Shown here one piece after another: positions 1 to 7,130 of a DNA stretch of 13,786 nt. How positions within the stretch are numbered: the stretch's first letter is position 1; each line of letters begins with the position of its first letter. Made by a program: the position numbers and the translations under genes. The notes under the pieces were generated by a model. The model was not told the DNA's origin, searched no databases, and saw only the letters and a list, made by a program, of their open reading frames with translations. The stretch is from Verrucomicrobiota bacterium (GTDB taxonomy: Bacteria > Verrucomicrobiota > Verrucomicrobiia > Limisphaerales > J093). The stretch spans positions 1-13,786 of the forward strand of contig RFJD01000083.1 in assembly GCA_003695015.1 (NCBI GenBank), read 5' to 3'.

Positions 1-528
1 GACCCCCGCCAGACCGCGCGCCAGCGAACCCGCCCCGCCCGGCCAGTGCGCCACCAACGCGATGATCAGGATCATCAACAGGTCCTGCACCAGCAGCACG
101 CCCAGCACCAGGCGGCCGAAGGGCTCGAACATCTGCTGTCGTTGCTTGAGGTGATGCACCACCACCAGGGTGGAACTCGTCGCCAGCGCCACTCCGAGGT
201 AGCCGGCCGACACCAGATCGAAACCCAGGGCGCGCGCCACCACGAAGCCCGTTCCCGCCACCAGTGCGAACTGCGCGCACCCCACCCACAACACCGCCCG
301 CCAGTACTGCCGGAAACGGGCGGGATCCAGTTCCAACCCCGCCGAAAACACCAGCACCGCCATCGCCAGCTCGAAGGCGTCCCGCACCAGCTCGTCCTGC
401 GGCAACGCGCCCAACGCCGCGGCCAGCGACCCGCCCACCAGCCACACCGGGATCAGCGAAATCCGCGTCGCCCGGGCCACCGCGCAGCCCGCGCCCGCAA
501 TCAGCAGGATGATCGCCAGACTGGTCAT
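1..528 (-). CDS. CPA2-family cation:proton antiporter (second of a tandem pair), 3' end outside window
   Basis: Partial gene: 176 codons from the ATG at 528 are open to the left edge. The protein is strongly hydrophobic from its first residues. It shows CPA2 (Kef/Nap-type) landmarks: a glycine-rich second membrane segment (residues 24-41), the segment AMAVLVFSAGLEL (56-67) corresponding to the family's LLLFLVGLEL, ATSSTLVVV (116-124), and the ion-site segment GVLLVQDL (143-150) with a Gln-Asp pair (148-149) as in Kef-type proteins. The expected role is exchange of K+ or Na+ for protons across the inner membrane; the ion cannot be read from sequence. Its start codon overlaps the stop of the upstream antiporter in an ATGA, so the two are probably translationally coupled. 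Full CPA2 proteins are about 380-650 residues, so the rest of the membrane domain and any RCK domain lie outside the window. Confidence 0.88.
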   Translation of the reverse strand, partial: MTSLAIILLIAGAGCAVARATRISLIPVWLVGGSLAAALGALPQDELVRDAFELAMAVLVFSAGLELDPARFRQYWRAVLWVGCAQFALVAGTGFVVARALGFDLVSAGYLGVALATSSTLVVVHHLKQRQQMFEPFGRLVLGVLLVQDLLMILIIALVAHWPGGAGSLARGLAGV

Positions 529-2162
529 GACGGCAACAAGCCCGCCTCCTGCAACAGGCGGTTCTGGAGTTTGATCCCGTCCACCTTCGGGATGATCAGG
601 TAGCGGACGTCCGCCAACAGCAGGTTGTCCACCACCGAAAGGTCCACCACATGGATGGCCGCGGGCACCCCCGCCTCGCGGGCCCGATGAGCCAGCAGGT
701 CGTTGGTCGGCTCGATCTGCAAGGCGGACACCAGCAGCCGCGCGCCGGCGAGGTTGGCTTCCTCGAGCACCGACAGGTACTCGGCATTGCCCAGCAGGCA
801 GCGGGCAGGCAGGCCCTCCAGTTTGGCCGGATCGGTGTCGATGGCCACCACCGGCACCCCCCGCTCATGCAACCGGCGCACGATCGCCCGCCCCAGCGTG
901 TTCATGCCCACCACGATGACGTGCCCCTCCGGACGCGCCGCCGGGCGGTCCTCCGGCGCCATGGGCGTCCCGCGCGGCAGCCAGTGCAACCACCGCCATC
1001 GTCCCAGCCGCCACCAAAGCCCCTCCTGAAAACTCATCAGGCAGGCCGAAACCGGCATCGAGATCAAGCCCACCATCCCGACCACCGCCATGACGTCCCG
1101 GCCCACCCAGCCGACCTGCTCGGCAATGACCGCCAGCACCAGCGAAAACTCGCTGATCTGCGCCAGCGCCAGCGCGCCAAAGGCCGCCGTCCGCCGGTCG
1201 TACCGCAACGCCATGAACACCCCGCCGCTCAGCGCCAATTTGCCCACCACCGCGAAACCAGCCAGCGCCACCGCCGCCATCCAACGTCCTTCCAGTGCCC
1301 CCAGCGGCATCTGGATTCCGAAGGACACGAAGAACAGCGCCACGAAGAAGTTCATCAGCGGATGCACCCGGCGGCGCAGATCGTGGTTCCATGGCAGTTG
1401 GGCCAACCCCACCCCGGCCAGAAAACCGCCCACTTCCGGCGAGAGGTGCAGCGCATGGGCCGCCATGACGATCAGGAAACACCAGCCCAGACTCCAGACC
1501 AGCAGCGTTGTGGGCGACCGCGCGGCCCAGGCGAAGGGTTTCGGCAACAGGCGTGCCGCCGTCCACAACACCGCCGCCACCAGGAACCCCAGCCCGCCAA
1601 AGGTGAAAACCAGCTTCTTGGCGAGGGCGCCCGCCGTGAACGCCGCACCACTTCCGAGCACGCCGGCCAGCGTCAGCAACACGATCACCGCCAGGTCCTG
1701 TTGCAGCAACACCCCCACCGCCAGCCGGCCCGCCAGCGTGTCGAGCTGGCGTTTTTCCTCGAGCACCTTCACCACCACGACCGTGCTGCTGAAGGTCAGC
1801 GCCGCCCCCAGGAACCAGGCTGTGCCGCCCGTGAACCCGAGCACGCGGGCGACCAGCCAGCCCGCGGCCAGCGTGGCCACCATTTGCCCGCCACCGGCCG
1901 CCGCCACCCGCCAGCCCAGGCCCTTGAGCTTGTCGAGGCTCAGCTCCAGCCCCACCAGGAACAGCAGCAGCACGATGCCAGTCTCGGCGATCCCCTGCAC
2001 CGAGGGCGTGATCTGCACCCAGCCGGTCCACGGCCCCAACACCAACCCGGCCACCAGGTAGCCCAGAATGCCCGGCAGCCGCAGCGCGCTCATCAACGCG
2101 CCCGCCACCGCCGCGGCGGCCACCATGGCCGCCAGTTGATTCACAAAAGTCGTTTCCACCAT
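525..2162 (-). CDS. CPA2-family cation:proton antiporter with C-terminal RCK/TrkA-N domain (Kef-like)
   Basis: Complete 545-residue inner-membrane antiporter. Residues about 12-385 form a multi-helix Na+/H+-exchanger domain with GYLVAGLVLGP near residue 34, VLLLFLVGLELSL near 64, the unwound-helix motif TFSSTVVVVKVLEEKR (123-138) and the ion-site motif VGVLLQQDLAVIVLL (149-163). After an arginine/tryptophan-rich linker comes a cytosolic Rossmann RCK_N (TrkA-N) domain from about residue 413. It has the nucleotide loop GMNTLG (419-424) and an acidic end to strand 2 (AIDTD), as in NAD(H)-gated Kef and Trk regulators. This architecture fits ligand-gated K+ (or Na+) efflux coupled to proton uptake. 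I chose the ATG at 2162. An in-frame GTG at 2183 would add seven residues, but no Shine-Dalgarno precedes it, while a weak GAGG lies just before the ATG. The stop overlaps the next antiporter gene by 4 bp. Confidence 0.9.
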   Translation of the reverse strand: MVETTFVNQLAAMVAAAAVAGALMSALRLPGILGYLVAGLVLGPWTGWVQITPSVQGIAETGIVLLLFLVGLELSLDKLKGLGWRVAAAGGGQMVATLAAGWLVARVLGFTGGTAWFLGAALTFSSTVVVVKVLEEKRQLDTLAGRLAVGVLLQQDLAVIVLLTLAGVLGSGAAFTAGALAKKLVFTFGGLGFLVAAVLWTAARLLPKPFAWAARSPTTLLVWSLGWCFLIVMAAHALHLSPEVGGFLAGVGLAQLPWNHDLRRRVHPLMNFFVALFFVSFGIQMPLGALEGRWMAAVALAGFAVVGKLALSGGVFMALRYDRRTAAFGALALAQISEFSLVLAVIAEQVGWVGRDVMAVVGMVGLISMPVSACLMSFQEGLWWRLGRWRWLHWLPRGTPMAPEDRPAARPEGHVIVVGMNTLGRAIVRRLHERGVPVVAIDTDPAKLEGLPARCLLGNAEYLSVLEEANLAGARLLVSALQIEPTNDLLAHRAREAGVPAAIHVVDLSVVDNLLLADVRYLIIPKVDGIKLQNRLLQEAGLLPS

Positions 2163-2292
2163 CAACCTCGCCGCGGGTGTCACGCGGCGCCCGAACGGTT
2201 GGGATTCGCCGGCTCAGGATGCACGTGATCCGGCCTCACCGGCAAGCCGCCATGCCCCGCCGGCCGGAAACCTCGCCGGCAAAGGGTGAGGG

Positions 2293-2322
2293 AAAAGCGG
2301 CCGGACCGCCCGGCAGCCCGGG
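2293..2322 (-). terminator. possible weak intrinsic terminator after the M50 protease gene
   Basis: On the minus strand, directly after the stop codon of the M50 gene, there is a 5-bp hairpin (CCCGG, loop GCTG, CCGGG; 2309-2322). It is followed by a 4-bp GCGG/CCGC hairpin (2297-2309) that runs into TTTT (2293-2296). The two stems share a base and may be alternatives. The stems are short and the U-run is only four bases, so this is a candidate only. If real, it would separate the protease from the antiporter pair downstream. Confidence 0.28.
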
Positions 2323-2323
2323 A

Positions 2324-2977
2324 TCAGGCCAACCCCACCAAGGCCATCATCCCGTTCAACGTGCCGATGGTGCAGACGTGCAACAGGCGTTGAACGATGG
2401 GAAACTGGATCAGCACGATCAGGATCAGAAACCCATACCGCGCGATGCTAAGGTAGAGTTCCTCGGTCATTCCGCTGGCATGGCGCAACACGTGCGACCC
2501 GTCCAACGGCGGCACCGGGATCAGGTTGAAGAAGCAGAGGAAAAGGCTCAACTGGGCCAGCGTAACGGCGATCTCGGCCAGGGAACCCGCTCCGCCGGCC
2601 AGCAACAACCGGGCCAGCACCACGGCGCCGAGCGCCAGCAGGATGTTCATGCCCGGCCCGGCCAAGGCAATGAGCGTGTCCTGCACCCGCCGGTGGCGGA
2701 GGTTGCTGGGATTGACCGGCACGGGCCGGCCCCAGCCGATGATGAAACCGGCCAGAGCCGAGTTGGCGGCCGCCAGTCCGAAAGCCAGCAACGGCAGCAG
2801 CACCGTCCCCACCGGATCCATGTGAACGATGGGATTCAGCGAAACCCGCCCCTGCATCCGCGCCGTGTCGTCCCCGCACTTCCATGCCACCCACGCATGG
2901 GCCGCCTCATGAAAAGTGATGACGATCAACAGGCAGATGTACAGCAGCAGACTGTCGATCAACACGTTCGCATTCAT
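2324..2977 (-). CDS. M50-family (site-2-protease-like) membrane zinc metalloprotease
   Basis: A 217-residue integral membrane protein with the zinc motif HEAAH (HExxH, residues 23-27) inside the first hydrophobic segment. It also has NPIVHMDPVGT (48-58) and the third conserved block NLIPVPPLDGS (151-161), whose Asp is the third zinc ligand in site-2 proteases. The length and the HMDPVGT block match the compact YwhC-like branch of M50, which lacks PDZ and CBS domains. Members cleave peptide bonds within the membrane, but substrates of this compact group are mostly unknown. The frame is open upstream to 3055, but those 26 residues are Arg/Ala/Gly-rich and unlike the family. The ATG at 2977 puts the membrane segment and HExxH where the family has them, so I chose it. 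It stands 142 bp downstream of the nucleotidyltransferase and 161 bp upstream of the antiporters, so it is probably its own unit. The substrate is not predictable from context. Confidence 0.9.
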   Translation of the reverse strand: MNANVLIDSLLLYICLLIVITFHEAAHAWVAWKCGDDTARMQGRVSLNPIVHMDPVGTVLLPLLAFGLAAANSALAGFIIGWGRPVPVNPSNLRHRRVQDTLIALAGPGMNILLALGAVVLARLLLAGGAGSLAEIAVTLAQLSLFLCFFNLIPVPPLDGSHVLRHASGMTEELYLSIARYGFLILIVLIQFPIVQRLLHVCTIGTLNGMMALVGLA

Positions 2978-3119
2978 CAGCGCGCGCAACCTAGCACAGG
3001 CCCAAGCCGCCCGCAGGCGAAAGCCGTCGCCCCGGCCGCTCCCCCTTCGCGCCATCGCCCTTCAACCCCTCACGTTCCACCCCCGCACCCTTCCTCCCGA
3101 TCTCCGCGGTAGCTGCGGC

Positions 3120-3866
3120 TCATCGCGGTTTTCCGTCCCAATACCGCCGGGCCTCTTCCAAGGCCGCCGGGGTGCCAATGTCCCAGACCCGGCCCGGCAG
3201 GCGCCACGCGTAAACCGGTTCCCGTTCGCAGAGCCAGCTCATGAAGTGCCCGGGCGCATCCGGTTGGCCGCCTTCCACCAGATACTCACCCACCCGGGGA
3301 ACCACCGCGCCCGGCAACAGGTACAACGGCGGTACGGCCCAACAGCTCGGCGGGTCGGCCGGCTTCTCGTGGAAGCGCAACACCCGCAGATCCGCCCCCA
3401 GTTCCGCCACGCCCGTGCGGCGCAGCCGGGCCGGATCGCGCACGGGGTGGACGCCCACGTGCGCCGCGCCCCGCAACCGAAAGGCGTTGAGGAAGCCGTG
3501 CAGCGGGAACTCGAGGATGTTGTCCGCCGCGGCCACCAGCAGGTCCTCCCACAACCCGGCCCGTTCGATCGCCAGTTGCAGGTCGCCCACCGCACCCAGC
3601 CGGGTCTCGGGCGACGTGGTGCCGTCGTCCAGAAGCCAGACCCGTTCCCGCCGCTCCCCCGCCTGTTGGCGCCAGCGGTCGAAGTGCGGGTAAAACCGGC
3701 GGTTGCTCACCACCCAGACCAAGTCGAGCCCGGGCAGCTCGAACAGACGGTCCAACAACCGGTCCAGCAGCGTCCGGCCGCCCACCTCCAGCAGCGGCTT
3801 GGGGAAATCCCGCGTCAGCGGATGAAGCCGGGTCGCATACCCGGCCGCCAGTACGACCGCTTTCAT
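3120..3866 (-). CDS. sugar-1-phosphate nucleotidyltransferase (short form), partner of galacturonokinase
   Basis: A 248-residue cytosolic enzyme of the NTP_transferase fold. It opens with the nucleotide-binding signature AAGYATRLHPLT (residues 7-18) followed by FPKPLLEVGG (21-30). The usual GxGTR loop is written GYATR. DDGTTSPETRLGAVGDL (80-96), the metal-binding segment AAADN (D115), FHEKP (165-169) and WDIGTPAALEEA (228-239) follow. It stops after the catalytic domain and lacks the beta-helix or acetyltransferase extension of GlmU-type enzymes. The family joins a sugar-1-phosphate to NTP, giving NDP-sugar and pyrophosphate. Its ATG overlaps the stop of the upstream kinase gene (ATGA at 3863-3866), so the natural substrate is inferred to be that kinase's product, galacturonate-1-phosphate. 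The nucleotide (UTP, dTTP or GTP) cannot be told. Transferase class is very secure; sugar specificity is inference from the pairing. Confidence 0.9.
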   Translation of the reverse strand: MKAVVLAAGYATRLHPLTRDFPKPLLEVGGRTLLDRLLDRLFELPGLDLVWVVSNRRFYPHFDRWRQQAGERRERVWLLDDGTTSPETRLGAVGDLQLAIERAGLWEDLLVAAADNILEFPLHGFLNAFRLRGAAHVGVHPVRDPARLRRTGVAELGADLRVLRFHEKPADPPSCWAVPPLYLLPGAVVPRVGEYLVEGGQPDAPGHFMSWLCEREPVYAWRLPGRVWDIGTPAALEEARRYWDGKPR

Positions 3867-5098
3867 TGGACGCACGCTCCGTCCGCCGCCTCGACGATCA
3901 CATGGCCGGCCCGCTCCGCCCACGCCGGCTGCCGTTGCCGGTAAGCGGCCATCACCTCGCGGGCGGTGGCCTCCGCCCGCTCCGGCTCCACCAAGGCCAC
4001 GCAGCAACCGCGGAACCCCGCCCCGCTGAAGCGCGCCCCCAACACCCCGGGCGTCGCCACCAACAACCGGTACAGGTCGATCAACGGCTCGCTGCCGCAC
4101 TCGTAGTTCTCGATCGAACTGCGACCCGATTCGGTCATCAACCGCCCGAACCGGGCCCAATCCCCGGCCGCCCACGCCTCGACGCCCTCCGCCACCCGAC
4201 GCATCTCCTCGAAGAAATGCCGGGCCCGCCGGGCGGGGGCGCCGGCGAGTCGATCCGCCCAACGGGCGTATTCCTCCGGCGTCACCAGGCCCAAACGCGG
4301 CCGCTCCGCCCGCCGGCCGGCGGCTTCGAGCAACACCCGGGCCGCCGCCTCGCACTCCGCCACCCGCTGGTTGTAGCCGGTGGCCAGAATCGCCCGTGTC
4401 ACTCCGGAAAGCGCCACCAGCCAGCGGGGTTGTTCCACGCCGGAAGGAGCCGGAACCCGCCGCACCGCCGCGGCCGCCCCGCCACCGGCCTCGAACCGGC
4501 GGCAGTCGATCACCGTCAAATGACGCCGCCGGGAAAACAGGATGGCGGACTGATCCAGGATGCCGTTGCGCAGCCCCAGGTATCCGTTCTCGATCGCCTG
4601 ATCGAGCCGGACGTTGTCCTCGGGCGCGACCTCCAGCCCGTTGACCGTCTCCAGCGCCAGCAGATAGGCCAGGCCCACCGACGCCGAGCTGCTCAGACCC
4701 GCCTCGGTCAGCTCGCCGGATGTCACCCCCGCAAAACCGCGACGGAGGCGCCAGCCCGATTGTTGCAACGCCTGCACCGCGCCTCGCAGATAGTCGCCCC
4801 AGTCGCCCCGGGCCGGCGGGGGCGGTTCGTCCACGCGCAGCCGCACCTGGCCCTCATGCCCCAGGCGGCTCACCGCCACCTCCGGCCGGTCCCACGGCCA
4901 GAAGGCCAGCCAGGTGCCGCGGTCGATCGCCAACGCCGTCACCGTGCCCAGTTGATGATCGATGTGCGCGCCCAACGGACAAATGCGGTAAGGCGACCAC
5001 ACGAAACGCAGCGCCCCGGCCGGCGCCCCGTGAAGTCGGATCAATGCCCCGGCCGCCTGTTCCTGCGGCGGCGTCCAACTGGTGGCCTGCTCGGTCAT
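3863..5098 (-). CDS. GHMP kinase, probable galacturonokinase
   Basis: A 411-residue cytosolic GHMP-family sugar kinase that phosphorylates the anomeric hydroxyl using ATP. The substrate motif is PYRICPLGAHIDHQ (residues 36-49). True galactokinases carry PGRVNLIGEHTDY here, so the catalytic-site Glu is Ala and the Asp-Tyr pair is Asp-His. The ATP loop is GLSSSASVG (134-142). NGYLGLRNGILDQSAIL (171-187) contains the likely catalytic Asp182. SSIENYECGSEPL (327-339) and GARFSGAGFRGCC (354-366) complete the fold. From memory, these blocks agree closely with plant galacturonokinase (Arabidopsis At3g10700), which makes D-galacturonate-1-phosphate, and much less with GalK. Length is normal for the family. 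The ATG at 5098 has AAGGCAGG about 11 bases upstream. The gene overlaps a nucleotidyltransferase by 4 bp, forming a kinase-pyrophosphorylase pair. Galactokinase is the alternative assignment and I consider it less likely. Confidence 0.85.
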   Translation of the reverse strand: MTEQATSWTPPQEQAAGALIRLHGAPAGALRFVWSPYRICPLGAHIDHQLGTVTALAIDRGTWLAFWPWDRPEVAVSRLGHEGQVRLRVDEPPPPARGDWGDYLRGAVQALQQSGWRLRRGFAGVTSGELTEAGLSSSASVGLAYLLALETVNGLEVAPEDNVRLDQAIENGYLGLRNGILDQSAILFSRRRHLTVIDCRRFEAGGGAAAAVRRVPAPSGVEQPRWLVALSGVTRAILATGYNQRVAECEAAARVLLEAAGRRAERPRLGLVTPEEYARWADRLAGAPARRARHFFEEMRRVAEGVEAWAAGDWARFGRLMTESGRSSIENYECGSEPLIDLYRLLVATPGVLGARFSGAGFRGCCVALVEPERAEATAREVMAAYRQRQPAWAERAGHVIVEAADGACVQ

Positions 5099-5165
5099 GG
5101 ACCGCCCAGCCTGCCTTGATCGCCGCGCTTGGGCAAATGCGTTCCCGCCGCCGTTGCGCTCCCGC

Positions 5166-5195
5166 CGCCGGCCCCGGACTCGACCCCGGCCGGCG
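5166..5195. promoter_or_regulatory. 8-bp inverted repeat in the kinase/aminopeptidase divergent intergenic region
   Basis: The 119-bp gap between the divergent kinase and aminopeptidase start codons contains a perfect 8-bp inverted repeat, CGCCGGCC (5166-5173) and GGCCGGCG (5188-5195), separated by 14 bases and ending 22 bases before the aminopeptidase ATG. It could be an operator for divergent promoters or a leader hairpin. At this GC content such repeats also arise by chance. No convincing -35/-10 pair is visible on either strand. Confidence 0.25.
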
Positions 5196-5217
5196 CTTTC
5201 CCTAAGCTCCCGCCGGC

Positions 5218-6327
5218 ATGAACGATCCTCGCTTTACCGATCTGGCCCGTGTGTTGGTGCGGTACTCGACCGCCCTGAAACGCAACGACCGCGTCCTGCT
5301 GGACCTGACCGATGTGCCCGACGAGTTCGCCGTCACGTTGATCCGCGAAGTCCGGGCCGCCGGCGCCATCCCGGTGGTCGAGGTCCGCCATTCCCGCGTC
5401 ACCCGGGAGATCGTGCGCGACACCAACGAGCCGCACGCCCGCCTGCTGCGCGACCTCGAGCTGAATCGCATGCGCAAGATGCAGGCCTACATCGCCGTCC
5501 GCGGCAGCGACAATGCCAACGAGATGTCGGACGTGCCCTCCGATCGGCTCCAACTGTTCAACCGCACCCTCCGCCCGGTCCTCAACTACCGGGTCAACCG
5601 CACCCGCTGGGTCGTCCTCCGCTGGCCCACCCCCAGCATGGCCCAGGCCGCCAACATGAGCACCGAGGCGTTCGAGGACTTCTACTTCCGGGTCTGCACC
5701 ATGGACTACGCGAAGATGGCCAAAGCCAGCAAGGCCCTCCAACGCCGCATGGCCCGGGCCGACCGCGTCCGCATCACCGGCCCCGGCACCGACCTCGAAC
5801 GCCGCACCCAGGACATGCGCCCGGTGATCTGCGCCGGCGACCGCAACATCCCCGACGGGGAGGTCTTCTCCTGTCCCGTCAAGGACTCCGTCAACGGGGT
5901 CATCCAGTTCAACACCCCCACCCTCTACGCCGGCACGCGCTTCGAAAACGTGCGGCTCGAGTTCCGCGACGGCCGCGTCGTCCAGGCCACCTCCAGCAAC
6001 ACCCGGCGGCTCAACGAGATCCTGGACACCGACCGCGGCGCCCGCTACACGGGCGAGTTCTCCCTCGGTTTCAACCCGCACATCCAGCAGCCGATGTGCG
6101 ACATCCTCTTCGACGAAAAGATCGCCGGCTCGCTCCATCTCACCCCGGGCCAGGCCTACGAGGAATGCGACAACGGCAACCGCTCCGCCGTCCATTGGGA
6201 CATGGTCCTGATCCAGCGGCCCGAGTGGGGCGGCGGCGAGGTCTGGTTCGACGGCAAACTCATCCGCAAGGACGGGCTCTTCGTGCCGAAGGATCTGCAA
6301 CCGCTCAACCCGGAGAACCTCAAGTAA
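5218..6327 (+). CDS. M29-family (AmpS/PepS-like) metallo-aminopeptidase
   Basis: A 369-residue cytosolic aminopeptidase that would release N-terminal amino acids from peptides using two divalent metal ions. The five M29 metal ligands can be assigned: Glu215 in NIPDGEVFSCP, Glu280 in ARYTGEFSLGFNP, His307 in GSLHLTPGQAYEE, and His326 and Asp328 in VHWDMV. The N-terminal half (1-200) is the more variable domain. At 369 residues it is shorter than the roughly 400-415 of characterised AmpS/AmpT enzymes, mainly in the N-terminal half. The ATG at 5218 lies after a GC-rich leader with no clear Shine-Dalgarno. No later ATG would keep the N-terminal domain intact. An SDR gene starts 23 bp after its stop, so the two are probably co-transcribed. 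I see no direct link between their reactions. Confidence 0.88.
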   Translation: MNDPRFTDLARVLVRYSTALKRNDRVLLDLTDVPDEFAVTLIREVRAAGAIPVVEVRHSRVTREIVRDTNEPHARLLRDLELNRMRKMQAYIAVRGSDNANEMSDVPSDRLQLFNRTLRPVLNYRVNRTRWVVLRWPTPSMAQAANMSTEAFEDFYFRVCTMDYAKMAKASKALQRRMARADRVRITGPGTDLERRTQDMRPVICAGDRNIPDGEVFSCPVKDSVNGVIQFNTPTLYAGTRFENVRLEFRDGRVVQATSSNTRRLNEILDTDRGARYTGEFSLGFNPHIQQPMCDILFDEKIAGSLHLTPGQAYEECDNGNRSAVHWDMVLIQRPEWGGGEVWFDGKLIRKDGLFVPKDLQPLNPENLK

Positions 6328-6350
6328 CCCGCCGCATCCCCGCCACCGCC

Positions 6351-7130
6351 ATGTCCGCCTATCAAAACACCCCGTTCGACCTGACCGGCCGCACCGCCCT
6401 GGTCACCGGCGGCAGCCGCGGCCTCGGCAAGGAAATGGCCCGCATCCTCGCCCAAGCCGGCGCCGACCTCGCCATCTGCGGCCGCCAGCCCGAGTCGCTC
6501 GCCTCCGCCGCCCGCGAGTTGGCCGACCAAACCGGCCGCCGCGTCGAAACCTTCGTCGCCGACGTCGGCCAACGCCCCCAGGCCGAGGCCCTCGCCCGCG
6601 ACGCCCTCGAACGGCTCGGCCACATCGACATCCTCGTCAGCAACGCCGGCTGGAACATCCCCCAACCCGCCGACGCCATTCGCGACGAGGACTGGGACGC
6701 CCTGGTCGAACTCAACCTCACCGCCTCGATGGTGCTCACCCGGGCCCTCGCCCCCGGGATGATGCAGCGGAAATGGGGCCGGATCATCTACATCTCCTCG
6801 ATCATGGCCCTGGCCAGCACCGCCGACCGCGTGGCCTACAGCGCCACCAAGGCCGCCCTCCACGGCATGGTCAAGGCCAACTGCCTTCACCTCGGCCCCC
6901 ATGGCATCACCGTCAACTGCCTCGCCCCCGGCCCCTTCGCCACCGAGATGCCGATGTCCATCCTCACCCCCGAGCAAAAACAGAGCTTCGCCGCCCGCAC
7001 CGCCGTCGGCCGCTGGGGCGAACCCCGTGAACTGGCCCCCGCCGCCCTGCTGCTGGCCAGCGACGCCGGCAGCTACATCACCGGCGCCATCTTCGTGGTG
7101 GACGGCGGCGTCACCGCCCGGATGTGGTGA
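6351..7130 (+). CDS. classical short-chain dehydrogenase/reductase (SDR)
   Basis: A 259-residue NAD(P)-dependent oxidoreductase with every classical SDR landmark: the cofactor loop TGGSRGLG (19-26), the adenine-site Asp (DV, 71-72), NAG (98-100), structural Asn122, catalytic Ser149 in YISS, and YSATK (163-167) with Tyr163 and Lys167. The C-terminal APGPFATEM and GSYITGAIFVVDGG blocks are also typical. The FDLTGRTALVTGGSRGLG start resembles gluconate 5-dehydrogenase and 3-oxoacyl-ACP reductase-like members, but SDR substrate specificity is not readable from these motifs. The arginine after the glycine loop (GSR) would suit NADP(H), though weakly. A long in-frame extension to 5082 exists, but it overlaps the aminopeptidase gene in another frame and is Pro/Arg-rich with no family similarity. 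The ATG at 6351 gives the standard length. It follows the aminopeptidase by 23 bp. Confidence 0.93.
   Translation: MSAYQNTPFDLTGRTALVTGGSRGLGKEMARILAQAGADLAICGRQPESLASAARELADQTGRRVETFVADVGQRPQAEALARDALERLGHIDILVSNAGWNIPQPADAIRDEDWDALVELNLTASMVLTRALAPGMMQRKWGRIIYISSIMALASTADRVAYSATKAALHGMVKANCLHLGPHGITVNCLAPGPFATEMPMSILTPEQKQSFAARTAVGRWGEPRELAPAALLLASDAGSYITGAIFVVDGGVTARMW

Noticed and set aside
651..2228. 525-codon plus-strand frame opposite the first antiporter
   Set aside because: Its translation is Gln/His/Arg-rich low-complexity sequence typical of the antisense of a membrane-protein gene. The minus strand encodes a well-formed CPA2 antiporter.
3105..3119. CCGC/GCGG hairpin after the nucleotidyltransferase stop as a terminator
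   Set aside because: The stem is only 4 bp with a seven-base loop and no U-tract.
3867..4355. In-frame upstream extension of the nucleotidyltransferase
   Set aside because: It runs inside the galacturonokinase gene in another frame and is Gly/Arg/Ala-rich. The catalytic domain begins exactly at the ATG at 3866.
3863..5098. Ordinary galactokinase (galK) of a Leloir pathway
   Set aside because: The signature loop lacks the GEHTDY residues, and there is no galT, galE or galM nearby. The galacturonokinase reading fits the motifs better.
5082..6350. In-frame upstream extension of the SDR gene to 5082
   Set aside because: It overlaps the M29 peptidase gene in another frame and is Pro/Arg-rich. 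The SDR family starts close to the ATG at 6351.
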